Shown piece by piece: positions 23,673 to 33,787 of a stretch of 64,000 nt of DNA. Position 1 is the stretch's first letter, and every line of letters starts with the position of its first letter. The notes under the pieces were generated by a model, which saw nothing but the letters and a program-made list of their open reading frames with translations, ran no database searches and was not told the DNA's origin. Source of the stretch: Spirosoma fluviale (GTDB lineage: Bacteria > Bacteroidota > Bacteroidia > Cytophagales > Spirosomataceae); assembly GCA_945901025.1 (NCBI GenBank), contig CAMDJW010000014.1, positions 1 to 64,000 of the forward strand, written 5' to 3'. The translations under genes were made by a program, and so were the position numbers.

Positions 23673-26645
23673 TTACTGCATCTTACTCATTTGGAAATTA
23701 AATATACCTTCTAATTCCTTGTACTTAGCAGGGGCCATTTTTGATTCTTTTAAAGAAGAGACAATAATATTCATCTCATAAGCTGCAATTTGAATATTAC
23801 GCTCATTGGAACGAACACCTGCCGCTAAATAATAATTTAAGGATTTTGCATTTCGCTTGACCATCGTATTCGCTATTTCTAAGGCCTTATTCTCCTCTCC
23901 TATCGACAAATATAAACCTACCATGCTAGCAGAAAATTGATCATAAGGAATCACCTTGTCTGGCATCACAAAATTCAAATGATCCAATACCTTTTTCGCT
24001 AACGAAATATTACCCTCGCGAACCAATTGGTCTGCTAATCGATAAGTACCCAAACGAAGCGTCACACTCGGTATACCCATGTAAAAATCACCATGGTAAT
24101 AAATACTAGGATCATTCAAACCTCTCCAATACATCTTATTCAACATATTATCTGCCATGATTTTGGTGTTAACAAAACCATCTTTAGCTCCTGAGACTTT
24201 AAACGGCATTAATCGGTAGGCATAACCTTCCAATTGCATGCTTTCCTTTAATCCTAAATATTGATCATTAGGTAAAGTAGCCGCAAAATAAATAGGGCGT
24301 TTCCAACCAGCTACCGCATTGTTTGAGATGATTTCCAATTGGACCAACTCACCCTTAAAAATATTTTTTGCGGGTAATCTCCAACCCAATCGATCAGATA
24401 CAAAAGGAAGAAATGCCTTAGGAAACCAATTAGATTTACCTAATTCAGCCACATTAACGGGTACAGACAAAGAGTCTGAAGGGAATGTATTAATTGTTTC
24501 CCCACTTTGAGTTTGTGCTTGAATTCGAGCATCATCTTTATGCAATAACTCCAAATAATCAGGAAGCGACATCTCTGAAATATTAGGATTTTCATTGTAC
24601 ATAATTTGATCATTTACTCCTTCTAAAAATTGATCTTTGGTCAATTTAATCGGTAAGGCTTCTGATTCATATGTCTTACGTTTCATTTGATCTACATACC
24701 AATCCGTACCTAATAATGATAAATTACACACGCGAACATCCGTCCTAAACCCTTCTACTTCTTGTACATACCAAAGTGGAAAAGTATCATTATCACCTCC
24801 CGTAAATAAAATAGCATTCGGTGCACAAGAGTTCAACAGATTCTTGGCAAAATCTATTTGATGATATCTCCTACTACGATCGTGATCATCCCAATTTTGT
24901 TGGGCCATAATCATAGGCGCAGACAAACTAAGAACGGCCAATAATGACCAGCGAAGCTGAGGGGATTTGATGATTTTGGTGAGCCACTCGGCCAACTGCA
25001 TTACACCTAGTCCTGCCCAAATAGCTAAAAAGTAGAATGATCCCACGTAAATATAATCCCGCTCTCTAGGCTCAACCGGTGGAGAATTTAAGTAGACAAC
25101 TAAGGCAATTCCTGTCAACACAAACATCATAATGGTGACTAAAAAGTCTTTTTCATCCTTACGATACAACAGGTAAAATCCCAATAAAACCAAAATGATG
25201 GGCAAGTAATAATAATTATTTCGAGCCTTATTCTCCTTCATTAAATCAGGTAAATTAGACGTATCTTGAAATGCATTGATGGCCCAAGCGTCTTGTGCAT
25301 CACTTTCTCGACCTACAAAATTCCAAAGCAAATAACGCATATACATATGCCCCATTTGGTGAGTAAACATAAACCTTAGGTTATCTCCAAAACTAGGTTT
25401 TTGACCCGCAGGAATTCCTAGCATATCTTGGTATAACTGAACATGCTGACCGGAATTACTCCATACACGCGGCAAAAGCATTTGTTGGTCTTTCTGATAT
25501 ACATATTCTGGCTTATTTGTGTACACCACATATTGACCATCCTTCATCTTGTAAACCGGCTCACCCTGCTTGAATTCTTCAATTTGAGCTGTGTAAATAG
25601 GACCATATAATAAAGAACGTGAACCGTATTGCTCTCTTTTCAAATATTTCAAAAAGTTCAAAATGTTACTCGGATCATTCTCATTGATCGGCGGATTATA
25701 TCCCGAACGAACTAATGCGACCGTATACGTTGAGTAGCCGATCAAAAGAAATACCAACGAAAACAAAGCAACATTAAGCACCACATTTTGTTTCTTATAG
25801 GAATAACGTATTCCAAAAACAATGGCCAGAATTAATAAAACCAAGAAAAACAAAGCACCACTTCCAAAAGAAAATCCTAGTGTATTGACAAATTGCAATT
25901 CAAACCAAAAAGCTAAAGAAGGAAGTCCTGGGATTACACCTGAATTAACAATGCCTAAAATTAAAAGGCCAATCAACATGGCAATAAAACCTCCTTTGTA
26001 GGTAGGCTTCGCTTCTTTTTTGAAATAATACAAAATGGCTAATGCAGGTAAAGTAACCAAGTTCAATAAGTGAACTCCAATCGAAAGACCTACTAAGTAG
26101 GCGATGAAAAGAATCCAACGATTAGCTTCCGCTTCATCTTCCACGAGTTCCCACTTAAATGCAGCCCAAACAACAATGGCAGTAAAAAAAGATGACATCG
26201 CATATACTTCAGCTTCCACAGCAGAGAACCAAAAACTATCTGAAAAAGTATAGACTAAAGCACCAATAAATCCTGATAACAACAGAATAATGCTTTCTGG
26301 CTTAGATAACGAATCAAAGGTTTTATTAAAAATTTTACGTCCGATGAGAACAATGGTCCAATGCAAAAACAAAATCGTCAATGCGCTTGACACCACAGAC
26401 ATCATATTCACCCAAAAAGCTACTCGGCTTACGTCACCTAGGGCCAATAAGGAAAACATGCGGCCAATTAATAAAAAAAGGGGTGCACCGGGAGGATGTG
26501 GAACTTGTAATTTGTAAGCACAAGCAATAAACTCGCCGCAATCCCAGAAGGATGCTGTGGGCTCAACGGTCAGTGTATAGGTGACCAAGGCAATCAGAAA
26601 AACAAGCCAACCCGTTAGGTTATTAATTCGGTGAAAATTCAGCAT
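23673..26645 (-). CDS. DUF2723 (protein O-mannosyltransferase-like) multi-pass membrane protein
   Basis: A 990-aa integral membrane protein. The N-terminal half carries many hydrophobic segments plus the GT-C-like phrase TASFWDCGEFIACAYKLQVP and PPGAPLFLLIGRMF, typical of the DUF2723 family. The C-terminal third (from about 600) is largely soluble, with ILFTGGDNDTFPLWYVQEVE. The family has the topology of lipid-linked sugar transferases, and related Bacteroidota proteins have been proposed to glycosylate secreted proteins; activity here is inferred. Two thirds along there is a TPR-like stretch near the C-terminus. It is a single gene with its own promoter-like box at 26662. Confidence 0.9.
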   Translation of the reverse strand: MLNFHRINNLTGWLVFLIALVTYTLTVEPTASFWDCGEFIACAYKLQVPHPPGAPLFLLIGRMFSLLALGDVSRVAFWVNMMSVVSSALTILFLHWTIVLIGRKIFNKTFDSLSKPESIILLLSGFIGALVYTFSDSFWFSAVEAEVYAMSSFFTAIVVWAAFKWELVEDEAEANRWILFIAYLVGLSIGVHLLNLVTLPALAILYYFKKEAKPTYKGGFIAMLIGLLILGIVNSGVIPGLPSLAFWFELQFVNTLGFSFGSGALFFLVLLILAIVFGIRYSYKKQNVVLNVALFSLVFLLIGYSTYTVALVRSGYNPPINENDPSNILNFLKYLKREQYGSRSLLYGPIYTAQIEEFKQGEPVYKMKDGQYVVYTNKPEYVYQKDQQMLLPRVWSNSGQHVQLYQDMLGIPAGQKPSFGDNLRFMFTHQMGHMYMRYLLWNFVGRESDAQDAWAINAFQDTSNLPDLMKENKARNNYYYLPIILVLLGFYLLYRKDEKDFLVTIMMFVLTGIALVVYLNSPPVEPRERDYIYVGSFYFLAIWAGLGVMQLAEWLTKIIKSPQLRWSLLAVLSLSAPMIMAQQNWDDHDRSRRYHQIDFAKNLLNSCAPNAILFTGGDNDTFPLWYVQEVEGFRTDVRVCNLSLLGTDWYVDQMKRKTYESEALPIKLTKDQFLEGVNDQIMYNENPNISEMSLPDYLELLHKDDARIQAQTQSGETINTFPSDSLSVPVNVAELGKSNWFPKAFLPFVSDRLGWRLPAKNIFKGELVQLEIISNNAVAGWKRPIYFAATLPNDQYLGLKESMQLEGYAYRLMPFKVSGAKDGFVNTKIMADNMLNKMYWRGLNDPSIYYHGDFYMGIPSVTLRLGTYRLADQLVREGNISLAKKVLDHLNFVMPDKVIPYDQFSASMVGLYLSIGEENKALEIANTMVKRNAKSLNYYLAAGVRSNERNIQIAAYEMNIIVSSLKESKMAPAKYKELEGIFNFQMSKMQ

Positions 26646-26661
26646 AAATCGAAATTTAAAT

Positions 26662-26669
26662 CAAAATTA
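26662..26669 (-). promoter_or_regulatory. -7 promoter element of the DUF2723 gene
   Basis: On the minus strand TAATTTTG matches TAnnTTTG and lies 16 bases before the ATG. A TTTTG occurs 25 bases further upstream, somewhat far for a -33 partner. Confidence 0.45.
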
Positions 26670-26724
26670 GATATTTTACCCTTAATTTTTGGGGCAAAAG
26701 AGTTAAAAAAGGTTAATATCATTT

Positions 26725-27762
26725 CTACGAAAATTGCTTCAAAAACCGAACGTCGTTTTCGGTAAATAAGCGTAAATCTTTAATTTGATATTTAAGCATG
26801 GTAATTCGTTCAATGCCCATTCCAAACGCAAAACCATTGTATTTAGTAGAATCAATGCCTACATTTTCCAACACATTGGGATCGACCATACCCGCTCCGG
26901 CAATTTCTACCCAACCAGCTTGCTTACACACATTACAACCTTCGCCTTTACATAACAAACAGGTAATGTCCATTTCAGCACTAGGTTCAGTAAAAGGAAA
27001 ATAAGATGGACGGAATCGTACTTTCGTATCTTTCCCAAACATCTCCTTAGCAAAATGGTATAAAGTATCTTTTAAGTCTTTAAAACTTACATTTTCATCT
27101 ACATATAGGCCCTCCACTTGGTGAAACAAACAATGAGCTCTAGCAGAAATAGCTTCATTTCTAAACACTCTACCCGGCATCACTGAACGAATAGGTGGTT
27201 TTTGATGCTGCATTAACCGAATTTGAACATTGGAAGTATGTGTCCTTAATAACACATCGTCTTGAATTTCACCAGCTCCCTTTTCAATAAAAAAAGTGTC
27301 CTGCATTTCCCTTGCTGGGTGATTGGCAGGAAAATTCAATGCCGTAAAATTATAAAAATCAGTTTCAATCTCAGGTCCATCAGAAACTGAAAAACCCATT
27401 CGATTAAATATTTCTAATATTCTGGCCCTTACCATAGTCAAAGGGTGTAAACTTCCTTGTGAAATAGGATCTGAAATAGTTAAATCATCGGGTGATTTTA
27501 CATCAGCTTGGGTATTGGAAAAATTCTCTTGAGCTTCAGCAAATTTAGATTCTGCTAAATTTTTTAGTCCATTTAACGATTGGCCCACATCCCTTCTTGT
27601 TTCAGCCGGTACATTTTTTAATTGGTCAAAAAGAGAAGCCAATCGACCTTTTCTACCTACAAATTCAATTCTAAAATTATCCAACTCCGATTCATTCGAA
27701 ATACTGAATGCATTAATTTCATCTTGAATCTTTTTTATTTCCTCTTGCATCATCAAATTCAA
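26725..27762 (-). CDS. pheS: Phenylalanyl-tRNA synthetase alpha subunit
   Basis: PheS is the catalytic subunit of the (alpha-beta)2 enzyme that charges tRNA-Phe. An N-terminal coiled-coil domain (about 1-90) is followed by the class II core. Motif 2 is seen in FRNEAISARAHCLFHQVEG, and the C-terminal motif 3 in GFAFGMGIERITMLKY. CLLCKGEGCNVCKQAGW and FYNFTALNFPANHPARE are family hallmarks. Met4 or Met5 are alternative starts. Length (345 aa) is normal. pheT is not adjacent. It lies 8 bases after the barrel-protein gene and probably shares its transcript. Confidence 0.98.
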   Translation of the reverse strand: MNLMMQEEIKKIQDEINAFSISNESELDNFRIEFVGRKGRLASLFDQLKNVPAETRRDVGQSLNGLKNLAESKFAEAQENFSNTQADVKSPDDLTISDPISQGSLHPLTMVRARILEIFNRMGFSVSDGPEIETDFYNFTALNFPANHPAREMQDTFFIEKGAGEIQDDVLLRTHTSNVQIRLMQHQKPPIRSVMPGRVFRNEAISARAHCLFHQVEGLYVDENVSFKDLKDTLYHFAKEMFGKDTKVRFRPSYFPFTEPSAEMDITCLLCKGEGCNVCKQAGWVEIAGAGMVDPNVLENVGIDSTKYNGFAFGMGIERITMLKYQIKDLRLFTENDVRFLKQFS

Positions 27763-27770
27763 ATAGTAAA

Positions 27771-28460
27771 CTAAAAAATTTTATACCCTAATGTAACCTG
27801 ATACAGATTCAATTTAGGCGAAAAAGTTATACCAGCAGGAATAGGTAAGGTTTTAGTTAGTTGGGATAAATTGCCTTCATACCGAACATCTAACGTAAAA
27901 CCTAATAAATCGACACCACCACCTACTTGATACGAAAAAGAAGCTTTACTGGCTATTTCAGCTGCCGTTCCTGCATATTTCTTAATCACCATATTAATTA
28001 AATCATTTAATTCTGTATCCGTTTTTAAGGTATAAGAAGCTACCGGACCCGCCATAACATGAAAGATTTTCCAGCGTAAACCCAATAAAACAGGAACATC
28101 AATATTAGTAAAAGTAAATTGTTTGGTTTGACTTAATCCTGGAATATAAATTGAACCTCCTTTAGTAGACAGTAAAACCTCGGGTTCAATAAATACTTTT
28201 CTACCTAATCGGGCATAAATACCGCCGACATAACTTTGTTTGGTGTCCAAACTAGCTAATAATTGATCTTTGATAACTGCGCCATTCAAAGTAACAATTC
28301 CATCCGTTTGAAGGCGCGCTAAATTAACACCTCCTTTAATACCGATTCGGAAAAAATTACCAGTAGCCATTTTAGCTGGCATTAGAAACTGAGCCTTAAC
28401 TGATGTAGTCAAAATCAGAAGACCCAAGAAAATAATAGTGAATAGGCGATTAAAATGCAT
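27771..28460 (-). CDS. Outer-membrane beta-barrel protein (PorT/OMP_b-brl family)
   Basis: A secreted 229-aa protein with a signal peptide ending at about SVKAQ and alternating hydrophobic and polar strands typical of 8-stranded barrels: FFRIGIKGGVNLARL at the start, YVGGIYARLG, VFIEPEVLLSTKGG, SYQVGGGVDLLGFTLDVRYEG, and a C-terminal LYQVTLGYKIF ending in Phe. I prefer the ATG at 28460, directly before the hydrophobic segment, over the ATG at 28481. The function is unknown; the family contains PorT-like and immunity-reactive porins. It is divergent from radA. Confidence 0.8.
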   Translation of the reverse strand: MHFNRLFTIIFLGLLILTTSVKAQFLMPAKMATGNFFRIGIKGGVNLARLQTDGIVTLNGAVIKDQLLASLDTKQSYVGGIYARLGRKVFIEPEVLLSTKGGSIYIPGLSQTKQFTFTNIDVPVLLGLRWKIFHVMAGPVASYTLKTDTELNDLINMVIKKYAGTAAEIASKASFSYQVGGGVDLLGFTLDVRYEGNLSQLTKTLPIPAGITFSPKLNLYQVTLGYKIF

Positions 28461-28539
28461 ATAAGAAATTAGAAAAATCAATTAGCCTGTAAAATTATCC
28501 TTTTTCAACCGAAAAAAAAGAAAAAACCAAATCAAAGCG

Positions 28540-28547
28540 TAATTTTG
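28540..28547 (+). promoter_or_regulatory. -7 promoter element of radA
   Basis: TAATTTTG matches TAnnTTTG and ends 18 bases before the GTG start of radA. No clear TTG sits at the expected -33 position. Confidence 0.45.
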
Positions 28548-28565
28548 AATTATAAAAAATAAAAC

Positions 28566-29945
28566 GTGGCTAAAGCTAAAACTTCCTTCTTTTGTCAATC
28601 TTGCGGACATTCAACCCCTAAGTGGCTTGGAAAATGTCCATCATGTGAAGAATGGAATACTTTTGTTGAGGAATTGATTGAAACAAACACGCATCCAGCT
28701 GAAGTTTGGAAAGATAAGTCTAGAACTAAATCTCAGGTAAAACCTAAATTGTTAGCCGAAGTAACATTTGAAAACACCCCCAAACTAATTTGTTCAGACC
28801 CCGAATTTAATCGAGTATTAGGCGGTGGAATTGTACCCGGTAGCTTAGTGCTCATTGGCGGCGAACCTGGGATCGGTAAATCAACGTTATTACTACAAGT
28901 TGCACTTTCCTTGCAAGGCCCCAAAGTTCTATATGTCACAGGTGAAGAGTCTGAACAACAAATAAAATTACGCGCAGACCGATTAAGCACTAAACCTGCT
29001 AATTTATATATTTTAACAGAAACCAATACACAGCAAATTTTTAAGCATTTAATTGAATTAGAGCCTGATTTAATCATCATTGATTCCATTCAGACTTTAT
29101 ATTCCGACCAGATTGAATCAGGTCCAGGCAGTGTATCCCAAATCAGAGAGTGCGCATTAGAACTCATGCGTTTTGCAAAACAGAGTGCCACACCTATATT
29201 TTTAGTGGGTCACATCACCAAAGAAGGCTCAATCGCGGGTCCTAAAGTGTTAGAACATTTAGTAGATACCGTTTTGCAATTTGAAGGGGACCGACATTTA
29301 ATTTATCGTATCCTGAGAACTACCAAAAATCGATTTGGGAGTACTTCTGAGTTAGGCATTTATGAAATGCTAGGTTCTGGATTAAGACCCGTAACCAATC
29401 CATCGGAAATTTTACTTTCTCAGCGGGATGAGGCATCCTCCGGAATCGCCATTGGCACGCTTTTAGAAGGAAATAGACCCTTGTTAGTTGAAATCCAATC
29501 ATTAGTGACAACGTCAAACTATGGAATGGCTCAACGCACCGCAACAGGTTATGACTCCAAAAGATTAAATATGTTGTTGGCTGTTTTGGAAAAAAGAGGG
29601 GGGTATAAGCTCGGGACTCAAGATGTATTTTTGAATATTACTGGAGGGATTCGGGTAGATGATCCTGCATTAGACCTTGCCACTTGCCTATCTATGGTCT
29701 CGTCTTATGAAGATAAAATCATCGATTCTTCTATCTGTTTTGCCGCTGAGGTGGGTTTGGGTGGAGAATTAAGGTCGGTGACGCGCATAGACCAACGAAT
29801 CGCCGAGGCGGAAAAGTTGGGATTTAAGCAAATCTGGATTTCAAAATACAACCTTAAGGGATTAAATTACAAGCCCACCGAGATCAAAATTCAAACGGCT
29901 GCGACCTTATTAGATGTCATTATGAACATTTGGCGTCAAAAATAG
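28566..29945 (+). CDS. radA: DNA repair protein RadA (Sms)
   Basis: RadA is a RecA-like branch-migration helicase of recombination. A zinc finger opens the protein (CQSCGHSTPKWLGKCPSC), followed by the RecA core with Walker A GGEPGIGKSTL, the family-specific KNRFGST motif, and a Lon-protease-like C-terminal domain. The start codon is GTG at 28566; the zinc finger begins 9 residues later, so no later start is possible. The 459-aa length is standard. Its last 26 bases overlap the 3' end of truA on the other strand. Confidence 0.97.
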   Translation: MAKAKTSFFCQSCGHSTPKWLGKCPSCEEWNTFVEELIETNTHPAEVWKDKSRTKSQVKPKLLAEVTFENTPKLICSDPEFNRVLGGGIVPGSLVLIGGEPGIGKSTLLLQVALSLQGPKVLYVTGEESEQQIKLRADRLSTKPANLYILTETNTQQIFKHLIELEPDLIIIDSIQTLYSDQIESGPGSVSQIRECALELMRFAKQSATPIFLVGHITKEGSIAGPKVLEHLVDTVLQFEGDRHLIYRILRTTKNRFGSTSELGIYEMLGSGLRPVTNPSEILLSQRDEASSGIAIGTLLEGNRPLLVEIQSLVTTSNYGMAQRTATGYDSKRLNMLLAVLEKRGGYKLGTQDVFLNITGGIRVDDPALDLATCLSMVSSYEDKIIDSSICFAAEVGLGGELRSVTRIDQRIAEAEKLGFKQIWISKYNLKGLNYKPTEIKIQTAATLLDVIMNIWRQK

Positions 29946-30681
29946 CCTTCGGATATTCGACTTGAATTAAGTACAAGCCATGGGCAGGTACAGATCTACC
30001 CGCTTTTTGTCGGTCTTTTGAATTAAGTATATTTGTCAAATCTGATAATTCCCAATTTCGTAAGCCAATTTCAATCAAAGTGCCCACCACACTTCGAACC
30101 ATCCCTCTTAAAAACCGGTTGGCCTGAATGTTGAATATTAATTGGTCATTCCGCATTTCCCAAAATGCTTTTTTAATATCACATTCAAACGTAGTCACTT
30201 CCGTTTTTACTTTTGAAAAACACTGAAAATTGGTATGATTTTTCAATATTTCACCTGCTAAGTTCATTTGTTCTAAATCCAGTTTGGCTTCAAACCAATA
30301 GGCATATTTACGAATCAATGGACTTTTGGACGTAGAAATGATGTACTCATACGTTCGCGATAAGGCATCAAACCTTGCATGAAATTCATTTGATACAGCA
30401 TAAATGGATTGAATCGCTAAGGAAGTTGGCAACATTCGATTTGCCCGATACACAAAATCAGAAGCAGGAATAATTTCATCAGGTAGGTCGACATGCGCAA
30501 ATTGCTGTCGGGCATGCACTCCAGTGTCTGTCCGAGAGCTTCCCGTAATCTCAACTTTAAAACCTAATAGCAGGCTTAATTTATCTTCTAATTCAGCTTG
30601 AACTGAATGGGCATTGGGTTGAATTTGGTAGCCATGAAATGAGCCGCCATCATACGAGAATTGTATTAGATAACGGCTCAT
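29920..30681 (-). CDS. truA: tRNA pseudouridine synthase A
   Basis: TruA converts uridines 38-40 of the tRNA anticodon stem-loop to pseudouridine. The catalytic Asp lies in SSRTDTGVHARQQFAHVD. The N-terminal FSYDGGSFHGYQIQPNAHSV, the YEYIIST strand and RFLRGMVRSVVGTLIEIG are characteristic. Length is 253 aa, as expected. It follows purL by 4 bases, so the two form an operon. It converges on radA with a 26-base overlap. Confidence 0.97.
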   Translation of the reverse strand: MSRYLIQFSYDGGSFHGYQIQPNAHSVQAELEDKLSLLLGFKVEITGSSRTDTGVHARQQFAHVDLPDEIIPASDFVYRANRMLPTSLAIQSIYAVSNEFHARFDALSRTYEYIISTSKSPLIRKYAYWFEAKLDLEQMNLAGEILKNHTNFQCFSKVKTEVTTFECDIKKAFWEMRNDQLIFNIQANRFLRGMVRSVVGTLIEIGLRNWELSDLTNILNSKDRQKAGRSVPAHGLYLIQVEYPKAIFDAKCS

Positions 30682-30685
30682 GTAA

Positions 30686-32917
30686 TTATTTCATTAAGGC
30701 AGTTTCCAGTGCTGAATGATAGGAATCAAAAGCTCCTTGCAACGTGGAAACCACCAGGTCATCCACCTTCATATCTTTACCCTTAACTTCTCCTATCAAA
30801 GAAAATACTTGATTATTTTGATTCAAAAACGATTCAAACGTAGCTTTATTTTGAGCATCCACAGAAACCATCACTCTACTTTGAGCTTCTCCAAACCAGA
30901 AAGCATCACGGCGAATATGGGCATCCCCCTGAACAGAGAAACCCAATTTTCTAGGGAATGAAGATTCTGCCAACGTGATCAATAAACCTCCATCAGAAAC
31001 ATCATGAGCAGATTGGATTAACCTAGCGTCAATTAAGCCGGCGATTGATTTTTGAACCTTCTGCTCCGTTTCTAAATTAAAATGAGGCGCTGGTGTAGCT
31101 TTGATTTTTTTATATGAGTACACATATTCAGAGGAAGCAATGTCATTGACACCCTGTCCGATTAAATAAATAAGGTCTCCCTCCTTCTTGAAATCCAAAG
31201 TCATTTTCATGCTGGGATCTTCCAAAATACCTAACATTCCGATCGTTGGCGTAGGAAACACAGGACCTCCATCAGAAGATTGATTGTAAAAACTAACATT
31301 ACCACCCGTCACAGGTGTTTCAAAAGCCAAACACGCTTTTTTCATTCCTTTAATGGCTCCCACAAATTGCCAATAAACTTCTGGAACGTAAGGATTTCCA
31401 AAATTAAGGCAATTAGTAATCGCCACAGGCACACCACCAGAACAAACAATATTTCTGGCTGCTTCCGCTACGGCCATCGCACAACCCTCTTCAGGGTCTG
31501 CATTGACATACCTTGAATTACAATCAACCGTAATAACAATGGATTTTTGAGAACCGTGAACCTTCACGACTGCTGCGTCAGAAGGAGCGTTCGTATTTCT
31601 ATTTGCCCGACCGATCGATGAATCATATTGTTCAGCTACCCATTTTTTAGATGCGATATTGGGATGATTCATTAAAAAGTCAAAAACCTCTGGCAATTCT
31701 TCAGCCGTTAAATCCTCCACAGAGTCAATGGAAAACTTCTTAAACGCTTGATAATAAGCAGGTTCTTTAAATTCTCGATGATAAACCGGAGCGCCACCAC
31801 CTAAGACTAAATCATCAGCAGGTACATCCGCTACTAATTGGCCATCTTGATAAAACTCTAATCTTTTCGTATCTGTAACAACTCCAATTTGTTCGCAATT
31901 CAAATCCCACTTGTCGAAAATACGCTTCGCCTCATGTTCCCTGCCCTTTTCCACGACGATCAACATACGTTCTTGAGATTCCGACAATAAGATCTCAAAC
32001 GGCTGCATATTGGCCTGACGTGTAGGAACTTTTGAAAGATCAATCATCATTCCATGCTCGCCTTTGGCTGACATCTCAGACGTAGAACATATAATTCCTG
32101 CCGCACCCATATCTTGAATTCCAATCACACAACCCGCTTCAATGATCTCCAAAGAAGCTTCCAACAATAACTTTTCTTGGAAGGGATCACCTACTTGGAC
32201 CGCAGGCAATTTTTCAGAAGATTTAGCTGTAATATCCTCAGAAGCAAAACTAGCTCCTCCAATTCCATCTTTTCCAGTAGCCGAACCCACGATAAATACT
32301 CCATTACCAACCCCATATGAAATCGCAGAGGCTTGTGTTCCTACTTTTAAAATACCGGCAGAAAAAGCATTCACCAATGGATTAGTGGAATAACAATCGT
32401 CAAAAAACACTTCCCCGCCCACGGTCGGAATACCAAAAGCATTGCCATAATCGCCAATGCCTTTAACTACTCCTTTGACTAACCATTTCGTTTTGGCCAA
32501 CTCTATATTCCCAAAACGAAGGGAATTTAGTTGGGCAATCGGACGCGCACCCATCGTAAAAATATCACGATTAATTCCGCCCACACCCGTGGCCGCACCT
32601 TGATAGGGCTCTAAGGCTGAGGGGTGATTGTGGGATTCTATTTTAAAAGCACATCCTAAACCGTCTCCTAGGTCAACCAACCCCGCATTTTCTTCTCCTG
32701 CTTTCGCAAGCATTCTGGGAGAATCCTTAGGCAAAGTCTTTAACCAAACAATTGAATTTTTATAAGAACAATGTTCAGACCACATCACAGAAAATATAGA
32801 AAGCTCGGTGAAGTTAGGCTTCCGACCTAAAATCTCCTGAATTCGATCATATTCTTCTGGTAGTAAACCTAATTTTTTGGCAGTTTCAACGGTAGGTAAA
32901 TTGTCAATAGATTCCAC
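30686..32917 (-). CDS. purL: Phosphoribosylformylglycinamidine synthase II (short PurL)
   Basis: PurL makes FGAM from FGAR and glutamine-derived ammonia in purine synthesis. At 743 aa it is the small form that works with PurQ and PurS, neither of which is nearby. Motifs: FSVMWSEHCSYKNS, KIESHNHPSALEPYQGAATGVGG, QDMGAAGIICSTSEM and the two AIRS-like repeats, the second with CLNFGNPYVPEVYWQFVGAI. The start is a GTG at 32917; the conserved N-terminal helix begins soon after, which supports it. Confidence 0.97.
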   Translation of the reverse strand: MESIDNLPTVETAKKLGLLPEEYDRIQEILGRKPNFTELSIFSVMWSEHCSYKNSIVWLKTLPKDSPRMLAKAGEENAGLVDLGDGLGCAFKIESHNHPSALEPYQGAATGVGGINRDIFTMGARPIAQLNSLRFGNIELAKTKWLVKGVVKGIGDYGNAFGIPTVGGEVFFDDCYSTNPLVNAFSAGILKVGTQASAISYGVGNGVFIVGSATGKDGIGGASFASEDITAKSSEKLPAVQVGDPFQEKLLLEASLEIIEAGCVIGIQDMGAAGIICSTSEMSAKGEHGMMIDLSKVPTRQANMQPFEILLSESQERMLIVVEKGREHEAKRIFDKWDLNCEQIGVVTDTKRLEFYQDGQLVADVPADDLVLGGGAPVYHREFKEPAYYQAFKKFSIDSVEDLTAEELPEVFDFLMNHPNIASKKWVAEQYDSSIGRANRNTNAPSDAAVVKVHGSQKSIVITVDCNSRYVNADPEEGCAMAVAEAARNIVCSGGVPVAITNCLNFGNPYVPEVYWQFVGAIKGMKKACLAFETPVTGGNVSFYNQSSDGGPVFPTPTIGMLGILEDPSMKMTLDFKKEGDLIYLIGQGVNDIASSEYVYSYKKIKATPAPHFNLETEQKVQKSIAGLIDARLIQSAHDVSDGGLLITLAESSFPRKLGFSVQGDAHIRRDAFWFGEAQSRVMVSVDAQNKATFESFLNQNNQVFSLIGEVKGKDMKVDDLVVSTLQGAFDSYHSALETALMK

Positions 32918-33018
32918 AATGTAAGATTAATTTGAAAAAATATTTGCTCTTAACTAAGCAAGCTATAAAGGTAATAATTTCCACGTTGAGACCCAAAATC
33001 AAGGCACAAAATGTATAA

Positions 33019-33624
33019 TTACTCAGTAGTATTTTGAGTTTCGACCACGCGCCAATAGGCCTTGTCGTCTGGCGTATCTAAATCCTTATATTGTACATTG
33101 AAATGACAATATAAAACGTCTTTTGCTTGTTTATGCCAAATTTCACCTAGGCCTTTCTCCCCTTTCCAATCAAAAAACTGGGATTGAAACTGATGAGGAA
33201 TCACCACCGGTGGCGACATTTGTCCGCCAAAATCGGAAACAATAAAAAGCTTAGGGTGCAATTGTCTAGCATTTTGTAAGGCCGACAAGTGCGATGACTC
33301 AATGAAAGGTAAATCGCAAAGCAAAACCATGATATCGTCCTGCTTATCAGCCAACATGCGTAGGCCTTCCGCCAAGGTCGAGCCCATCCCTTCCGACCAA
33401 TGTTCGCTAATGGAAAATTGGACCTTAGAATTTGTGCGTTGAAGTTTAAGCAAAATCTCGCTGGATTTTTCAGTTTCAGCGCCGATTAAGACTAAAATTT
33501 CGGTACAAACGGAAAGGGCTTGTTGGCACGTCCGCTCTAATAAACTCTTTCCTAAGTACTGAAACAAAATCTTAGGCTCTCCTAACCTAGAGGAGCGACC
33601 TGCAGCTAATATCAATCCGATCAT
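33019..33624 (-). CDS. MobA/MocA-like nucleotidyltransferase
   Basis: A 201-aa single-domain enzyme with the nucleotide-binding signature ILAAGRSSRLGEPK at the very N-terminus and the metal-binding LLCDLPFI near residue 100. This pattern fits the molybdenum-cofactor cytidylyltransferase (MocA) and guanylyltransferase (MobA) group, and also unnamed NTP-transferases. No other molybdenum-cofactor gene is in the window, so the substrate is left open. It lies upstream of nothing obvious: purL starts 101 bases away on the same strand. Confidence 0.82.
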   Translation of the reverse strand: MIGLILAAGRSSRLGEPKILFQYLGKSLLERTCQQALSVCTEILVLIGAETEKSSEILLKLQRTNSKVQFSISEHWSEGMGSTLAEGLRMLADKQDDIMVLLCDLPFIESSHLSALQNARQLHPKLFIVSDFGGQMSPPVVIPHQFQSQFFDWKGEKGLGEIWHKQAKDVLYCHFNVQYKDLDTPDDKAYWRVVETQNTTE

Positions 33625-33775
33625 CCGATTGGGTAGAAATCAAAAATCAGGGGGTCACTATCAACATCGACACGATGTTTCTTTGTATTTACTTTTAAGT
33701 TATAAACGGCCATCTACGGATATTTTTTACGAAATTGAATTTACAGAAAAATTATAGTTAATCCATATAGATCGC

Positions 33776-33783
33776 TATTTTTG
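33776..33783 (+). promoter_or_regulatory. -7 promoter element directly before the methyltransferase gene
   Basis: TATTTTTG matches TAnnTTTG and ends 4 bases before the ATG at 33788, the same spacing as at grpE. If used, the transcript would be leaderless or nearly so. Confidence 0.35.
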
Positions 33784-33787
33784 TCAC

